DNA of 64,000 nucleotides, from the NCBI GenBank assembly GCA_944326585.1, contig CALVEN010000001.1, positions 62,001 through 126,000 on the forward strand. The letters are read 5' to 3'. Below, piece by piece: positions 16,374 to 25,788 of the stretch; the stretch's first letter is position 1, and each line of letters starts with the position of its first letter. This stretch comes from Candidatus Gastranaerophilales bacterium. GTDB taxonomy: Bacteria; Cyanobacteriota; Vampirovibrionia; Gastranaerophilales; Gastranaerophilaceae. The notes under the pieces are model-generated. The model worked only from the letters and a program-made list of their open reading frames with translations, ran no database searches and was not told the DNA's origin. A program made the position numbers and the translations under genes.

Positions 16374-17084
16374 TTATTTTCTGGGCAGCGTAAAGGTAAA
16401 TCGCGTGAAATTTCCGGGTTCACATTCCACAAAAATTTCTCCGCCGTGAGCATTTATTATTTCTTTTACTATATAAAGTCCCAAACCGGATGCTAGGGAT
16501 TTGCTTTCTTTGCTCATTGAAACGAATTTGTCAAAAATTTCATCAGGATTTGTAAGATTGAAGTTACATCCTTGGTTTTCAATAGACATACATACATTGT
16601 TGTTTTTCTCAAACAGTTTTATCAATATTTCGGTATTTGCAGGCGAATATTTGGTGGCATTGCTTAATAGATTGTTTACGGCACGTGTTAATTCCAAAAT
16701 ATCTATTTCGGCAACGGTATTTTTTAAATTATTTATAATTTTTACGGTTTGATTTTTGTCCGAAAGAAGATATCTGAATTCTTCTATTGTAGTATTTAAA
16801 AATATAGTGAAATCTATGGGGACTTTTTTTATATGATAAACTTTATTGTCAAGCTTGTATCTGTCAAGAACGTTTTCAATAAGGTCTTTCATATATTTGA
16901 AACCGAACATTAAACTTTCCAGAATTTCTGTCTGGTATGGATTTAGAGGCGATAATTTTGAATTCTGTAATAGTTTAAGAGCCATTATACCCGAACTTAC
17001 AGGATTTTTTAAATCGTGTGAAACCATTGCTAACAGGGATTCTTTGTCCTGTGTTTTGTTTTTTTCTTTTTGTGTATTATTCAT
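16374..17084 (-). CDS. Soluble orphan sensor histidine kinase
   Basis: This 236-residue protein is a bare transmitter: a HisKA helix pair with the phospho-His in VSHDLKNPV near residue 24, then a HATPase domain with N box NLLSNATKYSP and G box ASGLGLYIVKEI. It has no membrane segment and no recognisable input domain; only about 15 residues precede HisKA. No response regulator is adjacent. It probably receives its signal through a partner protein. Confidence 0.9.
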   Translation of the reverse strand: MNNTQKEKNKTQDKESLLAMVSHDLKNPVSSGIMALKLLQNSKLSPLNPYQTEILESLMFGFKYMKDLIENVLDRYKLDNKVYHIKKVPIDFTIFLNTTIEEFRYLLSDKNQTVKIINNLKNTVAEIDILELTRAVNNLLSNATKYSPANTEILIKLFEKNNNVCMSIENQGCNFNLTNPDEIFDKFVSMSKESKSLASGLGLYIVKEIINAHGGEIFVECEPGNFTRFTFTLPRK

Positions 17085-17163
17085 TTAATCTTAATCGGTA
17101 AGTACCATAAACAAATTTTACAAATTTTTTTTGAATATGAATATTACCCAGGTGACTAGAATT

Positions 17164-17191
17164 TTGCTTAAAAAAATATTAATGATAAAAT
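17164..17191 (+). promoter_or_regulatory. Promoter of dnaG-rpoD (leaderless type)
   Basis: TTGCTT (17164-17169), 16 bp, TAAAAT (17186-17191) with an extended TG. Six bases separate the -10 from the dnaG ATG and no Shine-Dalgarno is present. Confidence 0.65.
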
Positions 17192-17197
17192 GTAGTT

Positions 17198-19075
17198 ATG
17201 GCAGATACTCTGGAAGAATTAATATCTCAAATAAAAGACAGGCTGGACATAGTTGATGTCGTATCAGAACAGGTGGTTCTTAAAAAATCAGGCAGTCATT
17301 ATTGGGGTTTGTGTCCTTTTCATAAAGAAAAAACACCGTCTTTTTCAGTAAATCCTCAGTTGGGAATTTACAAATGTTTTGGCTGCGGTGCAGGCGGCGA
17401 CGCGTTATCTTTTATTATGAAAACAAAAAACATTGAGTTTATGGATTTGATAAAAGATCTTGCACAGGAATTCGGACTTGAACTGCCGAAAAATCTCCGG
17501 CATGGCGAAGCGTCCAAAGATGTCAAACAGCAAATGATGAACGCCTGTGCGCGTGCGGTCGAGTTTTATTCAAATGGTTTATTAAAAAATTCCGATTCAA
17601 CAACGGAAAATGTTTTGAAATACCTTACAAAACGCGGGATTTCAAAAGATATTATCAAGAAGTTTCATCTAGGTCTTGCGCCGAAAAGCTACACGGCATT
17701 ATATGATGAATTGAAAAAAGATTTTTCCGATGAAATTTTGGAAAAAGCCAATCTTATAATCCCGGGCAAAGAAAGCCGTTTTATTGACAGGTTCAGAAAC
17801 AGGGTTATAATTCCTATTCAAAATGAATTCGGGGATTTTGTGGCTTTTGGTGCGCGTGCAATTGAGGAAGGGCAATCGCCCAAATATTTGAATTCATCCG
17901 ATTCGCTTATTTATAACAAAAGCAAGCTTTTATACGGATTATATACGGCAAAAGATGCCATAAAAGAGCAGGATAGCGTTGTTTTGATGGAAGGATATTT
18001 TGATGTTATCTCCGCTCAGGCGCACGGGATTGAAAATTGTGTTGCAGCCTGCGGAACAGCTTTGACTCAGGAACACGTTAAACTTCTTTCACGCTATACA
18101 AAATCAAGAAAAATTTATCTTTCTTTTGATACTGATTCAGCCGGTCAAAAAGCTACTGACAGAGGCGCTGAAATTATTAAGGAAGTTTTTGAAGGTGTGG
18201 GGAATATAAAACTTTTTGACGAAAGCTATATATCAACCTCTGACGATAAATATGCCTGTGAAATCCGCGTAATTTCACCGCCGGAAGGTAAAGACCCCGA
18301 TGAATTTATACGTTCTGTCGGTGCCGAAAGTTATAAACAATATATGGAGCATGCTCCGCTCTTGATTGATTTTCAATTGAATAATATTTTGAAAGATAAA
18401 GATAAATACAAAACACCCGTTGAAAAAGCACGTTTTGTTAAAACAATTATTCCTGTTTTGCAGGAAATCGGCAATAAAATTGTTCGCGCTGAATATACGG
18501 AAATGGTTGCTCAGGCGCTTGATTTGGACGGTAAAGTTTTGGCAAGAGAAGTTAATTCTTTTTCGCAATCAAAAACAGTTCCCGAAAGTTTTGTTAAGAA
18601 TGTAACAAAAAATGTTTCAATTATGGAAAAAGCGCAAAAAAATTTATTGAGTGTTTTTCTAGTACCAGAAAGCCCGTTAAGTTTTGATACAATCAAGACT
18701 ATAATTGGCGATACGGCATTTGAAAATGAAACGTTAATAATTGTAAAATCTACAATTGACAAATTGACATGTACCGTAAATAATGTAAAGGAATTAATTG
18801 AACATTTATATACGGAATTCATTCAAAAACCGGAATTACAGGCGATTGTAACCGATTTGATAAGTACTTCCGAAAGTTATAAAAATCTGTCCCAAAAAGA
18901 CTTTGAAAATATAATTAAAGAAAATATTAATAAAATAAATCAATGTCAGCGGGAAAAAGAAAAAGAACAAATTCGCAGTTTATATAAAAATGTAAATGAC
19001 GATGATACAGAAGCCCTGAAAATTCAAATGCAATTAAGAGATAAAATTAATAATCGGAGAAAAATTAATGAGTAA
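17198..19075 (+). CDS. dnaG: DNA primase
   Basis: DnaG makes RNA primers for replication. The N-terminal CHC2 zinc finger is seen as [11 protein letters not shown] and CFGCGAGGD (residues 39-65). The catalytic core has the conserved FRNRVIIPI and the TOPRIM Glu in [10 protein letters not shown], then [10 protein letters not shown]. The C-terminal helicase-binding part is divergent, as usual. The 625-residue length is normal. It overlaps rpoD by eight bases, giving a shortened form of the classic macromolecular-synthesis operon without rpsU. Confidence 0.97.
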   Translation: MADTLEELISQIKDRLDIVDVVSEQVVLKKSGSHYWGLCPFHKEKTPSFSVNPQLGIYKCFGCGAGGDALSFIMKTKNIEFMDLIKDLAQEFGLELPKNLRHGEASKDVKQQMMNACARAVEFYSNGLLKNSDSTTENVLKYLTKRGISKDIIKKFHLGLAPKSYTALYDELKKDFSDEILEKANLIIPGKESRFIDRFRNRVIIPIQNEFGDFVAFGARAIEEGQSPKYLNSSDSLIYNKSKLLYGLYTAKDAIKEQDSVVLMEGYFDVISAQAHGIENCVAACGTALTQEHVKLLSRYTKSRKIYLSFDTDSAGQKATDRGAEIIKEVFEGVGNIKLFDESYISTSDDKYACEIRVISPPEGKDPDEFIRSVGAESYKQYMEHAPLLIDFQLNNILKDKDKYKTPVEKARFVKTIIPVLQEIGNKIVRAEYTEMVAQALDLDGKVLAREVNSFSQSKTVPESFVKNVTKNVSIMEKAQKNLLSVFLVPESPLSFDTIKTIIGDTAFENETLIIVKSTIDKLTCTVNNVKELIEHLYTEFIQKPELQAIVTDLISTSESYKNLSQKDFENIIKENINKINQCQREKEKEQIRSLYKNVNDDDTEALKIQMQLRDKINNRRKINE

Positions 19076-20171
19076 AAAAAGACAACCCAATTCCTCAGTT
19101 GTAAGCGTTATGGAAGATGAAACATTAGATTTACACGATTTAGACGAGGATGCTGTTTTAGAGTCCGAAAATGATAGCGTAAACTACATGAATATGGACA
19201 TAAGTACCGATAATATTGAAGATATTGTTACCTCAAAAATCGGCAATAAGATGAATATGGATGATATTTATATGATGTCGGGTTCTGATGAAGAATCGGA
19301 AGATGCTGATTTTGATTTGCCTAAAGGTATAGCTGTTGATGATCCTGTCAGATTATATTTAAGAGAAATCGGAAGAATTAAACTTTTATCTGCAAAGGAA
19401 GAAATTGAACTTGCAAGAAAAATTCTTCAAGGCGGTACACCTGGAGCTATTGCAAAAAGAAAACTTGTTCAGGCAAACTTGCGTTTGGTTGTTAGTATTG
19501 CCAAAAAATATGTAGGACGCGGAATGTTATTTTTAGACCTTATTCAGGAAGGCAACTTAGGCTTAATCCGTGCGGCTGAAAAGTTTGACCATGAAAGAGG
19601 TTTCAAATTTTCAACATACGCAACATGGTGGATAAGACAGGCAATTACTCGTGCTATTGCCGATCAGGCAAGAACAATTCGTATTCCCGTACATATGGTT
19701 GAAACAATTAACAAGTTGAAAAAAGTCACCCGCCGCTTGGCTCAGGAACTTTCAAGAAAACCGACCGAAGATGAACTCGCAATTGAAATGAATGTTTCTA
19801 TCCCGAAACTTCGTGAAATTATTAAAATCGCTCAGGAACCTTTATCTCTGGAAACTCCTATAGGTAAAGAAGAAGATTCCCGCTTAGGTGATTTTATTGA
19901 AGATAAGGAAGCTGACGCTCCTATTAAAACTGTTGCATCCGAACTTTTGAGAGAAGATCTTGCAGAAGTTCTATGTACATTATCTCCGAGAGAACGTGAT
20001 GTTTTGAGATTGCGTTTCGGTATGGATGACGGACGTCAGAGAACTCTTGAGGAAGTAGGACAATTGTTCGGTGTAACCCGCGAGCGTATCAGACAAATTG
20101 AAGCTAAAGCTCTGAGAAAACTCCGCCACCCGAACAGATCCAAACGCTTGAGAGAATATGTAGAATCATAA
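19068..20171 (+). CDS. rpoD: Primary sigma factor (RpoD/SigA)
   Basis: The housekeeping sigma factor. After an acidic N-terminal region of about 95 residues comes region 1.2 ([13 protein letters not shown]), region 2 ([30 protein letters not shown]), region 3 and region 4 with its helix-turn-helix ([20 protein letters not shown]). Its regions 2.4 and 4.2 are standard, consistent with the TTGACA/TATAAT-like boxes found throughout the window. GGAGAAAAATTA before the ATG lies inside the end of dnaG, so translation is coupled. A terminator follows. Confidence 0.97.
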   Translation: MSKKRQPNSSVVSVMEDETLDLHDLDEDAVLESENDSVNYMNMDISTDNIEDIVTSKIGNKMNMDDIYMMSGSDEESEDADFDLPKGIAVDDPVRLYLREIGRIKLLSAKEEIELARKILQGGTPGAIAKRKLVQANLRLVVSIAKKYVGRGMLFLDLIQEGNLGLIRAAEKFDHERGFKFSTYATWWIRQAITRAIADQARTIRIPVHMVETINKLKKVTRRLAQELSRKPTEDELAIEMNVSIPKLREIIKIAQEPLSLETPIGKEEDSRLGDFIEDKEADAPIKTVASELLREDLAEVLCTLSPRERDVLRLRFGMDDGRQRTLEEVGQLFGVTRERIRQIEAKALRKLRHPNRSKRLREYVES

Positions 20172-20175
20172 TAAA

Positions 20176-20199
20176 AAAGGCTGACATTTGTCAGCCTTT
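20176..20199 (+). terminator. Terminator of dnaG-rpoD
   Basis: AAAGGCTGA and TCAGCCTTT stem with T residues on both sides. Confidence 0.75.
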
Positions 20200-20233
20200 A
20201 AATTTGTGTGTGAGTAAATGTGATTTTATAAGT

Positions 20234-20620
20234 CTAAATTTCGAATTCTTTGTTTAGCGCTTGAATAAATGGGGATGAAGCCATTTTTCTTTCCATGTCA
20301 ATCATTGCAAAATTATTATCCAATTCCGCAATGCCGTCTGTTGTAGCAGCAGAAATCGCTGTGTCTTTGAGGTTTAAGCCTTTTAACGCATCACCCCAGA
20401 ACGCTTTGTCGATTTTTGTACCTGCCGGTTTTGCAAAATTGATTCCGTAAGCACTTGCTGCCGTTTGGGTAAGCAGATCTTCGCCCAAATCTTTTACAAA
20501 TTTGTTGTCTACTACCTGTTCCGTTACCTTTTCTTCCTTCTGAACATCTTTGGAGTTCGGCATTTCCTTGCCGATTCTTAAATTGTTTACCTTTCCTTTT
20601 CCGTTAAATTCGATTGCCAT
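20234..20620 (-). CDS. 128-residue protein of unknown function
   Basis: A soluble, Lys/Asp/Ala-rich protein with no recognised domain. It starts at ATG 20620, set by AAAGGAG nine bases upstream; a GTG codon directly before it is unlikely to be used. The N-terminal 45 residues look disordered and charged. The remainder (LGEDLLTQTAASAYG to the end) looks helical and contains several small-residue runs. No signal peptide or membrane segment is seen. It is convergent with rpoD. Confidence 0.55.
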   Translation of the reverse strand: MAIEFNGKGKVNNLRIGKEMPNSKDVQKEEKVTEQVVDNKFVKDLGEDLLTQTAASAYGINFAKPAGTKIDKAFWGDALKGLNLKDTAISAATTDGIAELDNNFAMIDMERKMASSPFIQALNKEFEI

Positions 20621-20759
20621 CACATGACTCCTTTTATTTACTCACATGTAATTTATCGGTATATTTTTAATTTTCTTTAATGAAAAAGCAGATTTTCATC
20701 TATTTATTTTACAAAACTTAATAATTAATTATTATCCTTTTGTATACTCCAACCGGTTA

Positions 20760-20789
20760 TTGTTAGAGGTTTATTATTGTTTTTATAAT
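20760..20789 (+). promoter_or_regulatory. Promoter of the FHA-like gene (leaderless type)
   Basis: TTGTTA (20760-20765), 18 bp, TATAAT (20784-20789), then seven bases to the ATG. Confidence 0.6.
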
Positions 20790-20796
20790 TTGAATT

Positions 20797-21096
20797 ATGG
20801 ATATAATAATTTCTTCAAATAATAATGAGCGGATTTTTTCCGGCAAAAATGTAATCACTATCGGTACAAATTCCGGTTGTAATTTTCAGCTGGATTTGGA
20901 TTATGAGGTTTTGATTACAATTCAGTTTGATTTTTCTATTCAGAATTATATTATTTTGAATACTTTCGGCAATAAAAATGTTTTATTCAGGAGCGAACCT
21001 TTGAGGCGTCTTGAACTAGGAAGCATCAACAGAATTGCATTTAAAAATTCTAACCAAACTTTGAATATTAAACTTTTACAAAAGATTCCGGCATAA
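20797..21096 (+). CDS. Small FHA-like domain protein
   Basis: This 99-residue protein consists of beta-strand-like segments in the order of a forkhead-associated fold: an opening strand (DIIISSNN), NVITIGTNSGCNFQLD in the place of the GR-S-N phosphothreonine-binding region, and a closing LGSINRIAFKN. The usual Gly-Arg and Ser-His binding residues are not all there, so phosphopeptide binding is doubtful. The assignment is by pattern only. No kinase is nearby. Confidence 0.4.
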   Translation: MDIIISSNNNERIFSGKNVITIGTNSGCNFQLDLDYEVLITIQFDFSIQNYIILNTFGNKNVLFRSEPLRRLELGSINRIAFKNSNQTLNIKLLQKIPA

Positions 21097-21100
21097 TATT

Positions 21101-21126
21101 AAAAAAAAGCCGGCATTTCTGCCGGC
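21101..21126 (-). terminator. Bidirectional terminator between the FHA-like and TolC-like genes
   Basis: GCCGGCA and TGCCGGC enclose a TTTC loop. The minus strand has eight T residues after the stem, so it mainly serves the TolC-like gene. Confidence 0.75.
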
Positions 21127-21166
21127 AGGTTTCACTTTTAAAGTAAAGAGGTGATGATTTAGATTT

Positions 21167-22564
21167 TTATAATTTGCTCCCGACTGCTTTATAAAGACCT
21201 ATGTAATCTACCAGACAGTCGACTTTATTTTGTGCTACCAGTTTGTCCATTGTTAAAAGGTTTTCTTTAAACTGGATTAAATCAAGTTTTGAAATTGTTC
21301 CTTCATTGTATCTGTGGGTATTGTAACCGAAGTCGGCTTTTTCAAGTTTTGCCTGTTTTTCGGTTTCCGTCATTTTATCGGTATCCATTTTTATGCTTAC
21401 AAGTGAATCATTTACCTCCTGAATTGCTGTCAGGTTTGTCTTGTAATAATTTTGCAAAATCCTTTCATATTCAGCTTTTCTTATTCGGAGGTTTGCAAAT
21501 CTTGAACCGCCGGTAAAGAACGGATACATAATTGAACCGCCGAGCATTGCCAGCATTCCTTTTGTTGAGAAAATGCTTCCTAAATCATTTGCGTTAAATA
21601 ATGCAAGTCCGGTTAAGCTTATTGACGGTAAAAATTCTTTTTTTGCAACGCGGACGTCAATTCCTGCTTTTTCTACCATTTTTTCGGCTTTCATATAATC
21701 AGGACGTTGAATTATTACATCTGACGATATTTCATCCGGAATTACTCCTGTAAAATCAAGGTCATCAAGGTATGCCCGCTGTAATGTATCAGAGTTTTCA
21801 GGACTTTCGCCAATTAAAACGCATAATTGATGAAGCATTGTTTCACGTTGTTTTTTTAAGTCAATAAGATTTGTATTGCCGCTTACGTAAGATTTGTTTG
21901 CCCTGACAGTATCAGCTGTTGAGGCAAGTCCTTCGCTGTGGCTCAAAACCATTAAATCGTATATTTCTTTTCTGTCTTTTACGATTTCTTCCTGTATTTC
22001 AATAATTTTGTCCAGCATGACTATGTTCAAATAAGTTGTGCCGACCGCTGATGCAACTGAAATATAGGCACTTCTTTCATCAAGCTGTGAACCTTCCCAT
22101 AACTTTTTGGAGGCTTTGGTTTTATCTCTGTTTTTTAAGAACAAATCTATTTCATAGTTTGCAATTGCCGGAACCGCATACATTCCTGTTGTGTTGGTGG
22201 CGCCGGGCATTTTCAATAAATTCGGCGCAAAGCCTGCAGTAACTGTCGGCAATTCGTTCGCGAATTGTGCTCTTGTCTGCTGGTAATATTCTTCAACCGC
22301 AAGAGTTGCCATTTTTAAATCATAGTTGTTTTCAATTGCCCTTCTTATATAACTGTTTAAATTTTCATCGTTGAAATTTTTCCACCAGTCCATATTTACA
22401 TAAGCGTATTTGTAATCGTTGTTAACTTTTTTATTTTTTTTCGCCATGCTTTTGAATTCTTTTGGGGTTGCAGTTGATTTTTTTACATCTTCAATTGCAA
22501 AAATCGGGGCTGCATTCATTATTAATATTCCTGCTATAAGTGTTGCTGCTATTGCCTTTTTCAA
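21167..22564 (-). CDS. Outer-membrane efflux channel, TolC/NodT family
   Basis: TolC-like channels carry substrates from inner-membrane pumps across the outer membrane. The mature part has two outer-membrane-efflux repeats (residues about 45-250 and 260-465) with the helix pattern of the family, for example ANELPTVTAGF and GKEFLPSISLTGLALF-like segments and NYYKTNLTAIQEVNDSLV. I propose TTG 22564 as the start: it has GAGG eight bases upstream and gives a proper signal peptide (KKAIAATLIAGILIMNAAPIFA). ATG 22597 is the alternative and would add an acidic stretch before it. It is divergent from the marR-emrAB genes, which supplies the missing pump parts. Confidence 0.88.
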   Translation of the reverse strand: MKKAIAATLIAGILIMNAAPIFAIEDVKKSTATPKEFKSMAKKNKKVNNDYKYAYVNMDWWKNFNDENLNSYIRRAIENNYDLKMATLAVEEYYQQTRAQFANELPTVTAGFAPNLLKMPGATNTTGMYAVPAIANYEIDLFLKNRDKTKASKKLWEGSQLDERSAYISVASAVGTTYLNIVMLDKIIEIQEEIVKDRKEIYDLMVLSHSEGLASTADTVRANKSYVSGNTNLIDLKKQRETMLHQLCVLIGESPENSDTLQRAYLDDLDFTGVIPDEISSDVIIQRPDYMKAEKMVEKAGIDVRVAKKEFLPSISLTGLALFNANDLGSIFSTKGMLAMLGGSIMYPFFTGGSRFANLRIRKAEYERILQNYYKTNLTAIQEVNDSLVSIKMDTDKMTETEKQAKLEKADFGYNTHRYNEGTISKLDLIQFKENLLTMDKLVAQNKVDCLVDYIGLYKAVGSKL

Positions 22565-22625
22565 TTTCTCTTCCTCATATAAAATTTTTACTTGCATTTT
22601 TTATAATGATATGTTAGCATAATAT

Positions 22626-22657
22626 TGTTGTAAATGCAACATATTTTTTTTACAACA
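22626..22657. promoter_or_regulatory. Inverted repeat in the divergent tolC/marR region (probable MarR operator)
   Basis: TGTTGTAAA and TTTACAACA face each other across about 14 bases between the two divergent genes. The position fits autorepression by the MarR protein and control of the channel gene at once. The binding itself is inferred. Confidence 0.5.
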
Positions 22658-22685
22658 TAATGTTAAGATTTTAAAAGGAAGTTGA

Positions 22686-23150
22686 ATGTACAAAAAACTC
22701 AAACATTATACCGATACTTTGAATTATGAACTTGAAAAAACCGCAAAAGTCATGAAAATTCTCGGTATGCAGGTTATGGAAAAACTTAATATAAGTTTGT
22801 TATTGGATGAATATGTTGCGCTTGATATAATATCTTGTCATCAGGGAATTTGTCAGAGAGATCTTGCAAAACTTATTATAAAAGACAGGGCAAATACCGG
22901 CAGAATTTTAAATTCCCTTGAAGAAAAGGGCTTAATTACCCGTTTTGTTGATACGAAAAATAACAGACTTGTCAGAAAAATGGCAATAACTGAATCAGGT
23001 TATAAAATGTTAAAAAATATTAACAAAAAAATAGAAAGTTATATATCAGAAACCAAAAAAGTTGTTTCTGAAGAAGAACTTGACGGATTGTATAATTCGT
23101 TAAAAAAAGTTAGAGAAAGATTTGAAGAGCTGATAGAATTGAAAATATAA
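22686..23150 (+). CDS. MarR-family transcriptional regulator
   Basis: MarR proteins are dimeric winged-helix repressors that usually release DNA on binding small phenolics or drugs. The winged helix is at residues about 45-110 (ALDIISCHQGICQRDLAKLIIKDRANTGRILNSLEEKGLI, then TRFVDTKNNRLVRKM as the wing). The 154-residue length is typical. AAAAGGAAG precedes the ATG. It is first in the emrA-emrB-emrB2 unit and divergent from the channel gene, the standard layout for a self-regulated efflux locus. Confidence 0.92.
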   Translation: MYKKLKHYTDTLNYELEKTAKVMKILGMQVMEKLNISLLLDEYVALDIISCHQGICQRDLAKLIIKDRANTGRILNSLEEKGLITRFVDTKNNRLVRKMAITESGYKMLKNINKKIESYISETKKVVSEEELDGLYNSLKKVRERFEELIELKI

Positions 23151-23159
23151 GAGGTCAAA

Positions 23160-24161
23160 ATGGAAGAAAAGGAAATTCAAACAGAGGAAAAACAAGAACA
23201 GCCAAAAGAAAATAAAATGTTTAAAAAGCCGGTTATAATTGCGATTGCAATAGTCGGTCTGGCATTACTGGCATATTTTATAGTAGATGTATTAACATAT
23301 CAATCAACCGATGATGCGTATGTTGAAACAACAACCGTATCTGTCGCGCCAAAGGTTAGCGGTCAGATTGTTGAAGTTTTAATAAAAGATAACCAGAGAG
23401 TTAATGAAGGCGATCTGGTTGCAAGAATTGATGATACGGATTATAAAATTAAAGTTGATCAGATGACGGCTCAGTATGAAAGAGCGTTATTAAACCAACA
23501 GAATGCAAAAGCAAATCTTAATGCGGCAAATACAAATATTGAAGTTGCAAAAAAAGATTTGGAAAGATATAAAAATTTGTATGAAGCAGGTGCGGTTTCA
23601 AAACAGACACTTGATGCTGCACAGGCAAAATATGACAGTTCAAAAGCTCAACAGGTAACGGCAGAACAGTCAATATTTTCCGATAATGACAGCAAAGTTG
23701 CCGACGCTGATTTGAAAGTTTTGAAAGCTCAAAAAGATCAGGCAGAAGTTAACCTTTCATATACAAACATTTATGCTCCGCAGTCAGGAACGGTTGCTTC
23801 AAGAAGGGTTGAAAAAGGTATGTATGTTCAGGTCGGAACGCCTTTATTCACAATCGTGCCTGATAACATTTGGGTTGTTGCAAATTATAAAGAAAATCAG
23901 CTTCGTCATATGAAACCCGGTCAGCCTGTTGATATCAAGGTAGATACCTATCCGAATAAAGTATTTAAAGGAAAAGTTGACAGTATTCAGAGAAGTTCGG
24001 GCGCAAAAGCAAGTTTATTCCCGCCTGAAAACGCCGTAGGTTCATTCGTTAAGATTGTTCAAAGAGTGCCTGTAAAAATTATATTTACGGAAGAAATTGA
24101 TCCTGAACAGTACAACGTAGTTCCCGGAATGTCAGTTGTTCCCAAGGTAAAAATAAGATAA
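23160..24161 (+). CDS. emrA: EmrA/HlyD-type membrane fusion protein
   Basis: The periplasmic adaptor linking an MFS pump to TolC. Residues about 23-45 are the membrane anchor (VIIAIAIVGLALLAYFIVDVL). A biotinyl-lipoyl domain follows (TTVSVAPKVSGQIVEVLIKD), then a coiled-coil hairpin (residues 105-195, Ala/Gln-rich) and the second lipoyl half (IYAPQSGTVASRRVEKG). The 333-residue length is usual for EmrA. GAGGTCAAA precedes the ATG, nine bases after marR. Confidence 0.92.
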   Translation: MEEKEIQTEEKQEQPKENKMFKKPVIIAIAIVGLALLAYFIVDVLTYQSTDDAYVETTTVSVAPKVSGQIVEVLIKDNQRVNEGDLVARIDDTDYKIKVDQMTAQYERALLNQQNAKANLNAANTNIEVAKKDLERYKNLYEAGAVSKQTLDAAQAKYDSSKAQQVTAEQSIFSDNDSKVADADLKVLKAQKDQAEVNLSYTNIYAPQSGTVASRRVEKGMYVQVGTPLFTIVPDNIWVVANYKENQLRHMKPGQPVDIKVDTYPNKVFKGKVDSIQRSSGAKASLFPPENAVGSFVKIVQRVPVKIIFTEEIDPEQYNVVPGMSVVPKVKIR

Positions 24162-24171
24162 GAGAGTTTAC

Positions 24172-24193
24172 AAAGCCGGCATTGCCGGCTTTT
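24172..24193 (+). terminator. Intercistronic hairpin between emrA and emrB
   Basis: AAAGCCGGC and GCCGGCTTT with a three-base loop and four T residues. It resembles a weak terminator and may reduce expression of the two pump genes relative to the adaptor. Confidence 0.5.
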
Positions 24194-24204
24194 AAGGGGA
24201 GAAA

Positions 24205-25788
24205 ATGTCCGAAGCAGTCACTCAAGATACTGAATGGAAACCATCGCGAAGCCCGTGGTTTATAATAATGCCGGTTATTCTTGCAACATTTATGTATGCA
24301 TTGGATGAAACCGTTGCAAACGTTGCACTGCCGCATATTGCAGGAAGTTATTCCGTCAGCAATCAGGAATCTATCTGGGTTTTGACAAGTTACCTGATGG
24401 CAAGCAGTATTGTTATTCCTATGGTGGATTTTTTCTGTAAATTTTTAGGAAGAAAAAATTTTTTTATGATCGGAGTGTTTATTTTTACACTTGCGTCATT
24501 TTTGTGCGGGGTTTCAAATTCAATTGGAATGATAGTAATAGCCCGTGCATTGCAGGGGATTGGCGGCGGATGTTTAATGCCTATGGCACAGGCAATTACA
24601 ATGGAGAGTTTTACGGGTGAGGCGAGAAACAAAGCTATGTCCGTATTTGGTCTGGTTGTAGTTGTGGCGCCGATTTTGGGACCTGTTATGGGCGGATGGA
24701 TTACGGAAAACTGGTCTTGGCCTTATATCTTTTTTATAAACGTGCCTTTCGGGTTTTTGTGTATTGCTCTGGCAAAAAAATATCTCGAGGATCCTCCGTA
24801 TGCCAGACGCCAAAAAAATACACATCTTGATAAGTTCGGGTTTTTGTGGCTTTGTGTATGGCTGATACCGTTGCAGATTGTATTTGATAAAGGTAATGAC
24901 GCGGATTGGTTTAATGCGCCGTGGGTCTGCTGGTTCTCGGCTGTTGCGTTAATCGGTGCGGTTTTATTCTTTGTTTCACAGGTTAAAGGCAAAAAGCCTA
25001 TGATAAAACTTGATGTGCTTCGTGACGGAAATTATCTTTGCGGAACAATAATGCTTATTTTGTTGAACGCGGTTTTACTGGCATCACTTGCAATATTACC
25101 GCAGATGCTTCAAAATATGCTCGGGTATGACGCATTTACAAGCGGTGTTGCCGTTATGCCGAGAGGTATCGGCGCACTAACTGCATTGATTATTTTCGGA
25201 TGTCTGGGCGGAAAATTTACGTATAGAACTTACGGGCTTGTCGGTCTTTTTTGTTTAGGTGTCGGCGGCTGGATGCTCGGCGGATTAAACCTTCAAATAA
25301 GCATGATGAATATTGTTATCCCGAATATTGTATTCGGATTCGGGCTGGTGTTCACTATGATGCCGATTACAACGTTATCTTGTATTACGTTAAGAAATGA
25401 ACAGATGACAAATGCGTCAGGGCTTCAAAATTTATTAAAAACAATCGGCGGTGCAATCGGTACATCGCTTGTTGCAACTATGATTTCAAGATTTTCACAA
25501 GTTCATCATAACGGTCTTGTAAAATCTTTGATAGATACAAATTCTGTTTTTATCGAAAGATTAAACAGTTATGCGGGGTCGTTTATTTCTATGGCGGGTG
25601 ACAGTATGAATGCAACATATATGGCAGGCAAAATGCTTTATAATCAGCTGATTCAGCAGTCTACTCTTTGTGCTTATATGACAACATTTAAAATCTTTGC
25701 TATTGCATGTTTTATTTTAATTCCGTTTATGTTTATATTAAAAAGTGAAAAACATGCAGCCGTGAAGGTAGAAAATAATGTCGACTGA
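24205..25788 (+). CDS. emrB: DHA2-family MFS drug transporter, EmrB-type (first copy)
   Basis: A proton-driven drug exporter of the 14-helix DHA2 group. Family motifs are visible: LDETVANVALPHIAG in helix 1, ARALQGIGGGCLMPMAQ (motif C region neighbour), VMGGWITENWSWPYIFFINVPFG and NEQMTNASGLQNLLKTIGGAIGTS. Length 527 residues. GGGGAGAAA precedes the ATG. It overlaps the second copy by 11 bases. The two copies share most of these motifs. Confidence 0.93.
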   Translation: MSEAVTQDTEWKPSRSPWFIIMPVILATFMYALDETVANVALPHIAGSYSVSNQESIWVLTSYLMASSIVIPMVDFFCKFLGRKNFFMIGVFIFTLASFLCGVSNSIGMIVIARALQGIGGGCLMPMAQAITMESFTGEARNKAMSVFGLVVVVAPILGPVMGGWITENWSWPYIFFINVPFGFLCIALAKKYLEDPPYARRQKNTHLDKFGFLWLCVWLIPLQIVFDKGNDADWFNAPWVCWFSAVALIGAVLFFVSQVKGKKPMIKLDVLRDGNYLCGTIMLILLNAVLLASLAILPQMLQNMLGYDAFTSGVAVMPRGIGALTALIIFGCLGGKFTYRTYGLVGLFCLGVGGWMLGGLNLQISMMNIVIPNIVFGFGLVFTMMPITTLSCITLRNEQMTNASGLQNLLKTIGGAIGTSLVATMISRFSQVHHNGLVKSLIDTNSVFIERLNSYAGSFISMAGDSMNATYMAGKMLYNQLIQQSTLCAYMTTFKIFAIACFILIPFMFILKSEKHAAVKVENNVD